A stretch of 47,171 bases of DNA. It comes from CAYZUC01 sp964481705 (lineage in GTDB: Bacteria > Bacillota > Clostridia > Lachnospirales > Lachnospiraceae). The notes under the pieces were generated by a model. The model did no database searches, had not been told where the DNA came from, and worked only from the letters and a program-made list of their open reading frames with translations. The DNA is taken from the NCBI GenBank assembly GCA_964481705.1, contig CAYZUC010000011.1, forward strand, positions 1 to 47,171, given 5' to 3'. A program made the translations under genes and the position numbers. Below are positions 18,077 to 26,094 of this stretch, piece after piece; the stretch's first letter is position 1; each line of letters opens with the position of its first letter.

Positions 18077-18433
18077 CTAATGTATTTTTGAGATTAATTC
18101 TATGCTTTCTTGTGTTTCAAAGCCAAGTTGTTTCATCCGATCCAGAAAATTATGAATCTCTTTTTCAGCACGAACATTCCTTGCAGACTGAATCATTTTC
18201 TTGTCATCAGAGACATTTCTCCCGCTGGTTCTCTGTGTCTGAATCAGACCACTGTCCTCTAATTCAGCAAATGCCTTTTGCATTGTATTAGGATTAACCC
18301 CAGCTTCTGAAGCAAGTTCTCTTACCGAGGGTAATTTCTCTCCTGGCTGATATACGCCTGTTACAATTCTGGTCTGTATTTCTTCAACTATCTGTATATA
18401 AATTGGACGATGATCATCCAGATTCCAAGCCAT
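18077..18433 (-). CDS. GntR-family transcription regulator, YtrA subfamily
   Basis: 118 residues. Residues 8-75 form a GntR winged helix (RPIYIQIVEEIQTRI, then LPSVRELASEAGVNPNTMQKAF as the recognition helix region). The short helical tail of about 40 residues, with no ligand domain, is the mark of the YtrA subfamily, which usually represses membrane-export or ABC operons in response to cell-envelope stress or antibiotics. AAGGAG precedes the ATG. It follows the CPBP protein gene by 44 bases and likely shares its promoter, where an inverted repeat (19500-19521) overlies the -10 box. Autoregulation of the CPBP-GntR pair is therefore likely (inference). Confidence 0.92.
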   Translation of the reverse strand: MAWNLDDHRPIYIQIVEEIQTRIVTGVYQPGEKLPSVRELASEAGVNPNTMQKAFAELEDSGLIQTQRTSGRNVSDDKKMIQSARNVRAEKEIHNFLDRMKQLGFETQESIELISKIH

Positions 18434-18477
18434 ACTTACTCCTTTCGAATACTGTCTTGCCGGCTGTACATTACTGT

Positions 18478-19437
18478 TTATTCCATACCTTCGTTTGCTT
18501 CCATCCCAACTGGTTTTTCTTTCATAAATTTTGCAACGAGTACGATTGCTACAATAATAGATACGATGATTCCCAAAACAATAAACGGATTGTCCAAAAT
18601 AGAATCCGGAATTAATCCTGCGTAGCTCAAGCCATTATTCAGCATATGAATCAAAATTGCCGGAATTATGGATTTCAGTTTATAGGCAAAATATCCTGCT
18701 ATACTTCCAAGCGTTAACACATAAAGTCCTTGGACAATATTTGCATGATAAATACCAAATAAAACTGCCTGAAGAATGATTGCAGCAGCAATCGGCATTA
18801 CCTTCTGTAAGCGATTCAAAATGATTCCACGGAAAAGACATTCTTCTCCAATCGGTGCAAGTATTACTACTGTAACAAAAACAATGATTGGATTTCCATT
18901 GGAGACCATTCCCATTAATTCTGCGTAATCTTCGACAGAATTTGGTGTTATGAGATACAGGACTGTTATTATCACGATACTTGTCATATAAATTGCCAAA
19001 GAATTCAGAGTAAGTAATAGAAGGGTGCGAAGCTTGCAGATTCTTTTTGCAACTGATTTTAATTCTAAGGCTCCAAATTTTCTTACAATCTGAAAACGAT
19101 ACCAAATCGTAAAGATTACCGTAGTTGCCAACGTGGAAGCTCCAAGAATTATGGTTAACATTCCCTCATCTTCCATCAAGCTTTTCGTATCCGACAGAGC
19201 TTGTCCCTTTACAGCGATGGTATAAACCATGTACGAGATTGTAGCCACCAAAGATACCACTACCTGAACAAATGCTGCAAGAGCCAAAATACCCACACAA
19301 ATCAATAGCGCTAATGCTATTTTTGCACCTGTTGACTTCTCCTTTATCGGCTTTGCTGCTTGAGTCATATCGGTCTGTAATGATTCCTTCTCTTCTGTCA
19401 TTGCTTCCTGTTGTTCTGAATCCCTGTTTTCTTCCAT
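18478..19437 (-). CDS. CPBP-family intramembrane metalloprotease (CAAX/Abi type)
   Basis: 319 residues. A polar, acidic N-terminal tail (1-35) precedes about eight membrane segments. All family motifs are present: E198-E199-x3-R203 in EECLFR, H231 in FGIYHAN, and H264 with N267/N268 in IHMLNN, so a zinc-type active site is likely. Related proteins process prenylated proteins in eukaryotes and bacteriocins or give bacteriocin immunity in bacteria; the substrate here is unknown. GGAAGAG is 4 bases before the ATG. It is the first gene of an operon with a YtrA-type regulator and has its own promoter with an overlying palindrome, which suggests induction by an envelope-active signal. Confidence 0.9.
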   Translation of the reverse strand: MEENRDSEQQEAMTEEKESLQTDMTQAAKPIKEKSTGAKIALALLICVGILALAAFVQVVVSLVATISYMVYTIAVKGQALSDTKSLMEDEGMLTIILGASTLATTVIFTIWYRFQIVRKFGALELKSVAKRICKLRTLLLLTLNSLAIYMTSIVIITVLYLITPNSVEDYAELMGMVSNGNPIIVFVTVVILAPIGEECLFRGIILNRLQKVMPIAAAIILQAVLFGIYHANIVQGLYVLTLGSIAGYFAYKLKSIIPAILIHMLNNGLSYAGLIPDSILDNPFIVLGIIVSIIVAIVLVAKFMKEKPVGMEANEGME

Positions 19438-19499
19438 AATTCTCTTCCTCTTTCCTTGTTGCTAATCTTCTATGCAAATAATCAATAATCGACAGCTTT

Positions 19500-19521
19500 T
19501 TGTATTAATTGAGTAATACAA
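19500..19521. promoter_or_regulatory. Operator-like inverted repeat over the CPBP-GntR promoter
   Basis: TTGTATTA and TAATACAA form a perfect eight-base inverted repeat with a six-base spacer. It overlaps the -10 box and the expected start of transcription, the right place for repression. The dyad form suits a GntR-family dimer, and the only regulator in this transcription unit is the YtrA-type GntR protein. Confidence 0.65.
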
Positions 19522-19546
19522 TAATACAAATAGCAAGAAAAGTCAA
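19518..19546 (-). promoter_or_regulatory. Sigma-A promoter of the CPBP-GntR operon
   Basis: On the minus strand: -35 TTGACT (19541-19546), 17-base spacer, -10 TATTGT (19518-19523). It begins just six bases after the stop codon of the upstream CPBP-like gene, so the two units are tightly packed. Confidence 0.75.
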
Positions 19547-19551
19547 GCGTT

Positions 19552-20361
19552 TTATTCCAAAGAGGTTTCTGATAGTGACTCCTTGTGTTCCTCCCCTTTT
19601 TCCAGCTCATCTTCCTCTGTATTGTATGAGCCATGCATGAGATAAACAAGTGACACAGCAAACTCAACCATATAGAGAATGACCAGATGATTGTTTCCAA
19701 AACAGAATTCCGGAACCAGTAATGTCAGTACAACACTTGCAAATCGAAATACAACACATGACCATATGCATCCGCTTAATTTTCTAAGTGCACTCAATAC
19801 AATGCTAAGAAACACATGATAAAGCAAGAATAGAACCAGTTCATCTTTCGTCCAGTCCATACCGGGAAGCATTAATACAGGCAAATACCAAAACGCCCAG
19901 AATACACCAGTAATAGTAGGTTCTATATAAGGCGACAAACCGGCTTCGGGAACATCAACGAGCCTCTGCCCCCTCCAACCAATCTCTTGCAACGATGATA
20001 CCAGCGCTGTATAAAGAAAGGTAACCCACGTCAAACCATAGCAGGTCGTTGGACGTTTGCTGAGAAGTAAAACAGCTCCCATATGAAACGCCACGACAAT
20101 TACTGTTCCAATCACTGCAACCAGTACTCTCTCTGTATGTAACACAAGCTTCAGATAATCCTTTACATTACTTACCTTGCCATCTGTTTTCCACAAGCAA
20201 TAAACCATAATCATTGGCAGCAGCCCAAATGCTGTAAGTAAAATGTTACCCGGAAATGAACGATAGGATAACGCCCCCAATCTGTTGACCATGACAAAAA
20301 GAAACATATAGAGCCATCCAGTCAGATAGATTAAGCCAAAATATCTCATTCGATTTTTCAC
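19552..20361 (-). CDS. CPBP-like membrane protein with degenerate active site
   Basis: 269 residues, GTG start with GGAGG seven bases upstream. About seven or eight membrane segments. The motif region reads SSLQEIGWRGQRL (122-134): the family consensus EExGWRG has lost its first glutamate (Gln125). The later FWAFWYLPV takes the place of the usual ALWHLP, so its metal-ligand histidine is gone too. It therefore looks like a catalytically inactive relative of the intact CPBP protein encoded directly downstream. It follows the PHP gene by 49 bases. A non-enzymatic immunity or regulatory role is possible. Confidence 0.75.
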   Translation of the reverse strand: MKNRMRYFGLIYLTGWLYMFLFVMVNRLGALSYRSFPGNILLTAFGLLPMIMVYCLWKTDGKVSNVKDYLKLVLHTERVLVAVIGTVIVVAFHMGAVLLLSKRPTTCYGLTWVTFLYTALVSSLQEIGWRGQRLVDVPEAGLSPYIEPTITGVFWAFWYLPVLMLPGMDWTKDELVLFLLYHVFLSIVLSALRKLSGCIWSCVVFRFASVVLTLLVPEFCFGNNHLVILYMVEFAVSLVYLMHGSYNTEEDELEKGEEHKESLSETSLE

Positions 20362-20410
20362 AGTAGTCCTCCGTTATCTCTTTTGTAGCCACGTAATCTA
20401 TCCCTACCGG

Positions 20411-21154
20411 TCAAGGCAGGTCTTCGTATTCGCATTCTTCTCTCTTATATATCCTGTTGCCATCGTTATATCCTACCGCTTCTCGACTCATTACTGCCTT
20501 GCAAAAGTCATGAATATCTTCCAGTCTTCTTTGAAAAAGCATTCCACCTCCATACAATAACACAGAATGTGTGTCAGAACCTGCTGTCAGCGGAAAATGG
20601 TACTTCTTGGCGTACTCTCTTGCCTTTACATCAAATTCCGGATTGCAATGGAATTTACTCTTCGGGCTGGAATGTGTTGCATTAAAAGCTTCCACTCCAT
20701 CCACGTACTCAGGAAAAAGGCGAATCTCCGGAATATAATCTGCCGCGCGGTAAGGATGTGGGTGAATCACGATTCCATTCTGCGCATGAACCAATTCAAA
20801 CTGTTCCGGTATCGTGGCATCCTTGATCTCGGGATGCTGTAATAACCACTCTTCATCCAGCCCATAAATCAAGAATTCCGTTCCTTCATAGCAAGATTCC
20901 CATCCAAAAAACACTTGAAGTCCGACGCGTTCTCCTTCTGCCTTTGCAATATGATATGGCTTACAAAAGGCATGAACCCAATCGTTCCATGGAAGCTTAC
21001 GATTCACTGATGTATTGCCATAAAAAAAATGATTGGTAAGAATCATTCCGGTATAGCCTGCATTCAGATGCGCATGTACAGATTCCTCTGCAGAGCATTC
21101 TGCACAGGCACTTGCTTCTTTTGTATGTGTATGAGTCTCATATAAATAATTCAT
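20411..21154 (-). CDS. PHP-domain metal-dependent phosphoesterase
   Basis: 247 residues from the ATG at 21154, which has GGAG six bases upstream. The longer frame to 21226 reads through a repeated leader element and is unlikely to be translated. Motifs of the PHP fold are visible: H8-x-H10 in ETHTHT, H42 in LTNH, HPHPYR at 131-136 and AGSDTH at 191-196, which together provide the trinuclear metal site. PHP enzymes hydrolyse phosphate esters such as histidinol phosphate or 3',5'-bisphosphates. The substrate is unknown. The gene begins inside the end of a short leader reading frame (21138-21233), so its translation may be coupled to it. The CPBP-like gene follows. Confidence 0.88.
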   Translation of the reverse strand: MNYLYETHTHTKEASACAECSAEESVHAHLNAGYTGMILTNHFFYGNTSVNRKLPWNDWVHAFCKPYHIAKAEGERVGLQVFFGWESCYEGTEFLIYGLDEEWLLQHPEIKDATIPEQFELVHAQNGIVIHPHPYRAADYIPEIRLFPEYVDGVEAFNATHSSPKSKFHCNPEFDVKAREYAKKYHFPLTAGSDTHSVLLYGGGMLFQRRLEDIHDFCKAVMSREAVGYNDGNRIYKREECEYEDLP

Positions 21155-21233
21155 AATAATCTCCATTCTTTCTAATACGCCGCAAACTTTGGGCGCAAGC
21201 ACAAATTTGCCGTGTGAAAAATTCATTTTTCAC
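21138..21233 (-). CDS. Putative 31-residue leader peptide with CAC motif
   Basis: A GTG at 21233 with AGAGGAG six bases upstream opens a 31-codon frame that ends inside the PHP gene, overlapping its start by 17 bases. The middle reads TRQICACAQSLRRI and then KNGDYYE. The same frame, with one residue changed (R to S), precedes the DUF3737-like gene at the other end of the window. The GTG lies in a perfect hairpin (21212-21235). Short leaders with clustered codons and coupling to the next gene can act as translation sensors; two cysteine codons in Cys-Ala-Cys suggest, but do not prove, cysteine sensing. Alternatively the element is a dispersed repeat whose frame is incidental. Confidence 0.5.
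   Translation of the reverse strand: MKNEFFTRQICACAQSLRRIRKNGDYYELFI
21150..21215. repeat. Repeated leader element, copy 1
   Basis: 66 bases identical to 47106-47171 except T21171/G47127. It covers the start codon, ribosome binding site and leader of the PHP gene. On the minus strand GCAAA-TTTG pairs with CAAA-G-TTTGC around a ten-base loop, giving a nine-base-pair stem with one bulge. Copy 2 is cut by the window end, so the full element may be longer. Confidence 0.95.
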
Positions 21234-21235
21234 AC
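21212..21235. promoter_or_regulatory. Perfect 11-base-pair hairpin over the leader start
   Basis: GTGTGAAAAAT and ATTTTTCACAC are perfect inverted repeats with a two-base centre. The minus-strand RNA would hide the GTG start of the leader frame while leaving its ribosome binding site open. A -10-like TATAAT lies about 55 bases upstream (21291-21296) without a good -35. Confidence 0.55.
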
Positions 21236-21368
21236 TATTCTCCTCTAGTCTTTTTTCTTACCTTATCCGCGAAGAAAAAACATATAATCTATTATAGACA
21301 CTCTTATACAGAAAATCCAGCCAGATATCTCGATTTATGCGAATCGGCTCAAAACTTTTCACACTCAG

Positions 21369-22265
21369 CTAGGAATCGGAATACTTACGATATTGTAATG
21401 GCGTAAAACCGACTTCTTTTTTAAAAAGATGAATAAAATGCGTTGTATTCTCAATTCCGACCAATATTCCAATTGCACTTACTGTTTCATCTGTTGTACG
21501 AAGAAGTTTCATGGATTCATGAATTCTCTTTTTATTCAAATAACTAATCGGTGGCATCCCAACATGCTTTGTAAACTCATGAGCCAATTGATACTTGCTG
21601 ATTCTACATTCCCCGGCCAATTGTTCCAGTGAATGACTATTACTGTACTGATAATCAAACTTCCTTTTAACTTCGAGTACATACTTAGGAACTAAATTTT
21701 CTTTTTGATTTGCATAATCTCTCGCATCGGCAAGTATGGTTAGCAAATCGGTAATATACTTGGATATATGTACATCATAATTTCTGGTTGGATCATGCAT
21801 CAGATCACTAATCATATCCAAAGTTTCAGAGATTTTGGAAAGTGGTGTCATCTGACAGTGAAATTGTTCACCATAGCAAAATGTACGGTAATAGTAAAAA
21901 AGACTGGGGCCGTTTAAATAGACTGCTTTAAAATGCCACGGATTCTGATCATAAATTTCAAATCGGAAGCTCGAATTACCGTCGATAAAAATAACAGAAT
22001 CCGGCTCAAGAAGTATCGTCTGATCATGATATATCAGTTGCCCACGACCAGAAATCGTATACAAAATATAGTAAGCATGAACGCCTCTTCGTTCCATGTA
22101 AAAAGGATAATTCACAGTAAAATCTTCCACTGCTTCCGCATAATAAAGTGGAATCCCAGAAACCGGAATCCGTGGCGCAGGATAAGCATTATACTTATCT
22201 GTCGATTGTGAAAATGTAATCCTTTGTTCTTTTAGGTGTGTTAAAAAGGCTGACTCGTTTTTCAT
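21369..22265 (-). CDS. AraC-family transcription regulator
   Basis: 298 residues from the ATG at 22265 (AAGGAG six bases upstream); the frame to 22319 is rejected. The N-terminal half (about 30-150) is a cupin-type sugar- or ligand-sensing domain (YYILYTISGRGQLIYHDQ, LEPDSVIFIDG). The C-terminal 100 residues hold two helix-turn-helix units: SLEQLAGECRISKYQLAHEF and SAIGILVGIENTTHFIHLF followed by the family ending GFTPLQYRK. Such proteins usually activate sugar-use genes. It is divergent from the SpoIID-like gene with a 176-base gap, but no sugar genes lie next to it, so the target is unknown. Confidence 0.93.
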   Translation of the reverse strand: MKNESAFLTHLKEQRITFSQSTDKYNAYPAPRIPVSGIPLYYAEAVEDFTVNYPFYMERRGVHAYYILYTISGRGQLIYHDQTILLEPDSVIFIDGNSSFRFEIYDQNPWHFKAVYLNGPSLFYYYRTFCYGEQFHCQMTPLSKISETLDMISDLMHDPTRNYDVHISKYITDLLTILADARDYANQKENLVPKYVLEVKRKFDYQYSNSHSLEQLAGECRISKYQLAHEFTKHVGMPPISYLNKKRIHESMKLLRTTDETVSAIGILVGIENTTHFIHLFKKEVGFTPLQYRKYSDS

Positions 22266-22406
22266 TCCTGCTCCTTGCAAATTCCTTCTAATTACTCTTT
22301 CAACAATTATATGTGACATTCAACAAGATTGCAATATTAATCCAACTTCGATAAAAGAACTGGTATTTGAGCCGCCACACCCATGCGAAACATTCACAGC
22401 TCCTGT

Positions 22407-22415
22407 CATATAATA
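22407..22415 (+). promoter_or_regulatory. Possible sporulation-type -10 box before the SpoIID-like gene
   Basis: CATATAATA fits the -10 consensus of mother-cell sigma factors (CATAnnnTA for SigK, similar for SigE) and contains a sigma-A TATAAT as well. No convincing -35 is seen at 15-17 bases. It lies 27 bases before the start codon. Confidence 0.35.
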
Positions 22416-22441
22416 AACAAATCATGTTTTTGGAGCAATTT

Positions 22442-23677
22442 ATGGATTCTTCTATCACCATTGATGTTGGAAGGCTACAAGTTAATGTCACATCCGACAG
22501 GGGGCTTCTTCCAATAGATAATGCAACGATTACAATTTCGGATACCGTTGGAGCTGACCGTCCCATCGAAGAGGTGTCAACGAATAACATTGGAAAAACA
22601 GAAACGGTGGATTTACCGGTCCCTCCTATCGAGTATTCGCTCGAACCACAAATAGAAAACCAACCCTACGCAGAATATAATGTTCAAGTCACAGCAGAAG
22701 GATACGAACCCGTGCTTGTCTCTGGAATTCAGGTACTATCCGGCGAAGAGGCAGTACAAACCATTCGCATGAGCCCTGTTTCAGAGGAACGATATGTCAT
22801 TGGTCCGCATACTCTTTTTGGTGATTACCCTCCCAAGATTGCAGAGTCCACGATCAAACCGATATCCGAGACCGGCGAGATTGTCCTCAGTCGGGTTGTA
22901 ATACCAGAGTATATTGTTGTACACAACGGTGTCCCCTCCGATAGTACCGCTACGGATTACTATGTACGCTATTTGGACTATATAAAGAACGTTGTATCTT
23001 CTGAGATTTATCCCACCTGGCCGGAAGAAACAATTAAAGCAAATATACTCGCAATCATGTCTTTTACACTGAATCGTGTTTATACCGAATGGTATCGGAA
23101 CCGCCTATATGATTTTACAATTACATCATCCACCGCTTACGACCAGAAATGGATTCCTGGTAGAAACACCTATGATAATATCAATCGTCTTGTAGATGAG
23201 CTGTTTAACAGTTATCTTTCGAAGCCTGGTGTCTCCCAGCCAATATTTACCTGGTACTGTGACGGAAGGCAAGCATCCTGCCCTGGGGGAATGACACAGT
23301 GGGGGTCCAAATATCTTGGTGATGAAGGTTATACTCCGATTCAGATTCTCAGATACTATTATGGCAATACTATGTACATTAATTCTGCTGATGAAATCTC
23401 CGGTATTCCTTCCTCCTGGCCAGGATATGATCTGCGTATCGGCTCGACCGGAGACAAAGTAAGAGTTCTTCAGGAGCAGCTTAATCGAATCAGTGACAAT
23501 TACTCCCTTATTCCTAAACTGGTTACGGATGGTATCTATGGACCAGCCACAGAAAATGCAGTACGTGTCTTCCAGAGTATCTTCTCTCTTCCAGTCACCG
23601 GAATTGTCGACTATCCAACCTGGTACCGCATCTCCAACGTATACGTGGGTGTCACACGTATTGCTGAACCATACTAA
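22442..23677 (+). CDS. SpoIID-like protein with peptidoglycan-binding domain
   Basis: 411 residues from the ATG at 22442, which has GGAG six bases upstream; the ATG at 22367 has no such site. Residues about 5-120 are a beta-rich region (VNVTSDRGLLPIDNATITI) like a carboxypeptidase-regulatory fold. About 180-330 carries the SpoIID/LytB pattern (IKANILAIMSFTLNRVYTEW, then CDGRQASCPGGMTQWGS and a YYYGNTMYI end). The last 75 residues are a PG-binding-1 domain (LRIGSTGDKVRVLQEQLN ... DGIYGPATENAVRVFQ). There is no signal peptide, as in many spore-coat proteins made inside the mother cell. A role in spore cortex or peptidoglycan remodelling is likely. Confidence 0.85.
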   Translation: MDSSITIDVGRLQVNVTSDRGLLPIDNATITISDTVGADRPIEEVSTNNIGKTETVDLPVPPIEYSLEPQIENQPYAEYNVQVTAEGYEPVLVSGIQVLSGEEAVQTIRMSPVSEERYVIGPHTLFGDYPPKIAESTIKPISETGEIVLSRVVIPEYIVVHNGVPSDSTATDYYVRYLDYIKNVVSSEIYPTWPEETIKANILAIMSFTLNRVYTEWYRNRLYDFTITSSTAYDQKWIPGRNTYDNINRLVDELFNSYLSKPGVSQPIFTWYCDGRQASCPGGMTQWGSKYLGDEGYTPIQILRYYYGNTMYINSADEISGIPSSWPGYDLRIGSTGDKVRVLQEQLNRISDNYSLIPKLVTDGIYGPATENAVRVFQSIFSLPVTGIVDYPTWYRISNVYVGVTRIAEPY

Positions 23678-23679
23678 AA

Positions 23680-23714
23680 GAAAAAACCCCGCTGCATACT
23701 GTGCAACGGGGTGC
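23680..23714 (-). terminator. Rho-independent terminator of the chemotaxis receptor gene
   Basis: On the minus strand ACCCCGTTGCA pairs with TGCAGCGGGGT around a five-base loop (one bulge) and TTTTTTCTTTT follows. It ends the receptor gene 22 bases after its stop and may also stop the convergent SpoIID-like transcript. Confidence 0.85.
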
Positions 23715-23735
23715 TAATTCTTCTGATTCCTGGTT

Positions 23736-25925
23736 CTATTCGACAGATTCCCCTGTCATGTAATCATCTGCTAAGTGGAACTGTGCAATGGATCTGTTTA
23801 GTTCTCCTGCTTCATCACTCAGCTCAACAACACGTACTGCCAATTCGCTGATGATTCCTGCCTGTTCACTCATAGTAGCAGTAACCTCTTCTGTAGAAGC
23901 AGCTGCCTCTTGAGAGATAGCAGAAATATTCTGAATCGAATCCTGTACTGCTGTCTTCTCACGAGATAACTCAGCAAGCTTATCCAAAGTAACTCTCATA
24001 CCTTCTACCAGCTCATCTACACAACCCTGAATCTGTCCAAATACACGAACGGTTTCTTCCAAAGACTCAGCCTGTTCTACAATCATTTCCTCAGCCTTCT
24101 TAGCCGAATCCGTTGTCTTCTGGGTAGTCGTTCCGATATTTGCTACAATACCCTTAATCTTGTCACCGGAATCCTTTGACTGATCCGCCAGCTTACGAAT
24201 CTCTTCTGCTACAACTGCAAAGCCTCTTCCTGCTTCTCCTGCTCTGGCTGCCTCAATCGAAGCATTCAGCGATAACAGATTGGTCTGCTCTGCAATACTG
24301 TTAATAATCTCTACAAAACTGGTAATCTCTGAAGCGCTCTTGCTTACATCCGAAATATCCTCAACAAGAATCTTGGTCAAGTCTACGGTCGTACTACTCT
24401 TTTCATTCAGACTTTGTACAATAACTTTTCCTTGTCCTACTGCCTCGATTGCCTTGTCCGCTGAAGTACCCATGACACTTGTCCTATTTGTCAAGGTCTC
24501 GATATTGGCAGAAAGTGAATTCATCTTAGCATTACTGCTTTCTGTCTCCTGCGCCTGTGACTGGATGCCAGCTGTCATATCATCCATTGCCTGTGAAGTA
24601 TCTCGAACAGAATTGCTGATATTATCTGTTCTCACAGATACATCAGATGCCATATCTTTCACCTTTGTACTAAACTGCTGCATATCACGAATCAAGATAC
24701 GAATGCTGCTGAGCATCTTGTTCAGACTGTTGGTAAGTGTGCCAAACTCATCTCTTCTCTTTGTCTCAAAGTCGCAGCTGAGATCACCTTCTGCAACCTT
24801 AGACAGACCCATGGTCATAGACTTAACTGTTCTGCTGATTCCCATTGCAATCATCAAACCAATCAATAAGGATAACGCTCCTGCTATCAATACCATAATT
24901 ATGGTTATGTACTTAATTGCCGATACCTGACCGAGCAGATTGCTCTGAGGAATCAGAACACATATCATAGCTCCTGTCTGTCCAACCGGAGTAGAAATAT
25001 ATAAATACTTTTTACCTTTAATCTTTACATCGACTCCCTTTGCTTCTGTCTCAGCCTTGGAATCTTCAAAGAATTTCTGACCCACAAAATATGTCTCTTC
25101 TACAGGTTCTTCTTCCTTACCCTGAACGGAAATAACCTCTCTTCCATCCTTCGTAACCACCGCTTTTATGCTGTTATCTCCAAAATCCATACCCTGAAGC
25201 ATCTCTGTTACGGCAGGCATTCCGATATCAAACATCAGATAGGAGTCACCCTTGGAAAGTCTCTGGTAAAATACCATTGCATAATCTTCCGGTTGTGTAT
25301 GACTCATATGCTGATCAATATAGGTATGATATCCTAACCATGCATTCCTAGCTCCCTTAGTCTGTGCAAAATATTGACCTTCTGGAGATTTCACAAAATC
25401 ATCATGAGGATTCTCACTCAGCTTTCCGGTTAAGGATGTAAGATAGGTACCTTTTTCCGGAATAATGCTATAACTAAAAATATTGGTATTTACTGCTTTG
25501 GCATTACCCAGTTCGGTTCTGGCATCCGCCATAAGATCCGGTGCCTCTCCATCTGGTGCTAATGCACAGGCCTTATAGTATGCTCCAACATCACCGGTTC
25601 CGACAAGCTCCAACGCTTTACTGGTAATATTGGTACAGATTAAATTAAAATACTTGCCTGTAATATTCACTGTCGAGACTGCAGATTCCTGATATTTTGA
25701 CAGCATACCCGACGAAGCTGTGTTGTAGGATACCACTCCCAAAATAATCATTAATACTACGGGAATCAAAAATCCAATCAACAACGTCTGCAGGATACTG
25801 TTCTTCTTTGATCCGAGAATCTTACCGGAAATCTTCTCTATAAGCTCGGAAGTCTTCACAAGCAGACCCTTTTTGGCTCCCGAAGACCTTACTTTTCTAT
25901 CCGTTTTTCTTCGCTTATTCTTCAT
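23736..25925 (-). CDS. Methyl-accepting chemotaxis protein
   Basis: 729 residues. GGAGG lies 6 bases before the ATG. Layout: basic cytosolic tail (1-45), first membrane helix (46-67), a large extracytoplasmic sensor of about 270 residues with the look of a double Cache domain, second membrane helix (about 340-365), HAMP (about 365-420, SLLIGLMIAMGISRTV then MTMGLSKVAEGDL), and a long signalling coiled coil whose hairpin tip contains EQTNLLSLNASIEAARAGE and GRGFAVVAEEIRKLA. It signals through CheA/CheW to flagella or a related output. The ligand is unknown. There are no other chemotaxis genes in the window; it sits alone and ends at a strong terminator. Confidence 0.96.
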   Translation of the reverse strand: MKNKRRKTDRKVRSSGAKKGLLVKTSELIEKISGKILGSKKNSILQTLLIGFLIPVVLMIILGVVSYNTASSGMLSKYQESAVSTVNITGKYFNLICTNITSKALELVGTGDVGAYYKACALAPDGEAPDLMADARTELGNAKAVNTNIFSYSIIPEKGTYLTSLTGKLSENPHDDFVKSPEGQYFAQTKGARNAWLGYHTYIDQHMSHTQPEDYAMVFYQRLSKGDSYLMFDIGMPAVTEMLQGMDFGDNSIKAVVTKDGREVISVQGKEEEPVEETYFVGQKFFEDSKAETEAKGVDVKIKGKKYLYISTPVGQTGAMICVLIPQSNLLGQVSAIKYITIIMVLIAGALSLLIGLMIAMGISRTVKSMTMGLSKVAEGDLSCDFETKRRDEFGTLTNSLNKMLSSIRILIRDMQQFSTKVKDMASDVSVRTDNISNSVRDTSQAMDDMTAGIQSQAQETESSNAKMNSLSANIETLTNRTSVMGTSADKAIEAVGQGKVIVQSLNEKSSTTVDLTKILVEDISDVSKSASEITSFVEIINSIAEQTNLLSLNASIEAARAGEAGRGFAVVAEEIRKLADQSKDSGDKIKGIVANIGTTTQKTTDSAKKAEEMIVEQAESLEETVRVFGQIQGCVDELVEGMRVTLDKLAELSREKTAVQDSIQNISAISQEAAASTEEVTATMSEQAGIISELAVRVVELSDEAGELNRSIAQFHLADDYMTGESVE

Positions 25926-26028
25926 CGCACATCCTCCAGTACTTTAGATTCTACTCCAGCCTCTATACTAAAAACTCTATATGATTACCGGCCAAGTTTC
26001 ATCATATTATCTTGCGTATTTTCTATCT

Positions 26029-26094
26029 ATATTGCACATTTTTGTGAAACTTCCATTAAGTGTAGATTTTTACAAGCTATTTTTTGTGCAATAT
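26029..26094. repeat. Spaced inverted repeat between sulfatase and chemotaxis genes
   Basis: ATATTGCACA (26029-26038) and TGTGCAATAT (26085-26094) are perfect inverted repeats 46 bases apart, starting directly at the stop codon of the sulfatase-like gene. The region between is AT-rich. There is no T-run, so it is not a simple terminator; it could be a folded 3' end or two half sites of a regulator. Confidence 0.5.

Noticed and set aside
20411..21226. Longer PHP protein starting with a segment that includes APKVCGVLERMEIIM
   Set aside because: The extra N-terminus is translation of the repeated leader element in another frame, and the same false extension appears before the DUF3737-like gene. 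The ribosome binding site points to 21154.
25926..26028. Cyclic-di-GMP riboswitch upstream of the chemotaxis receptor
   Set aside because: The conserved core sequences of the GEMM classes are not present.
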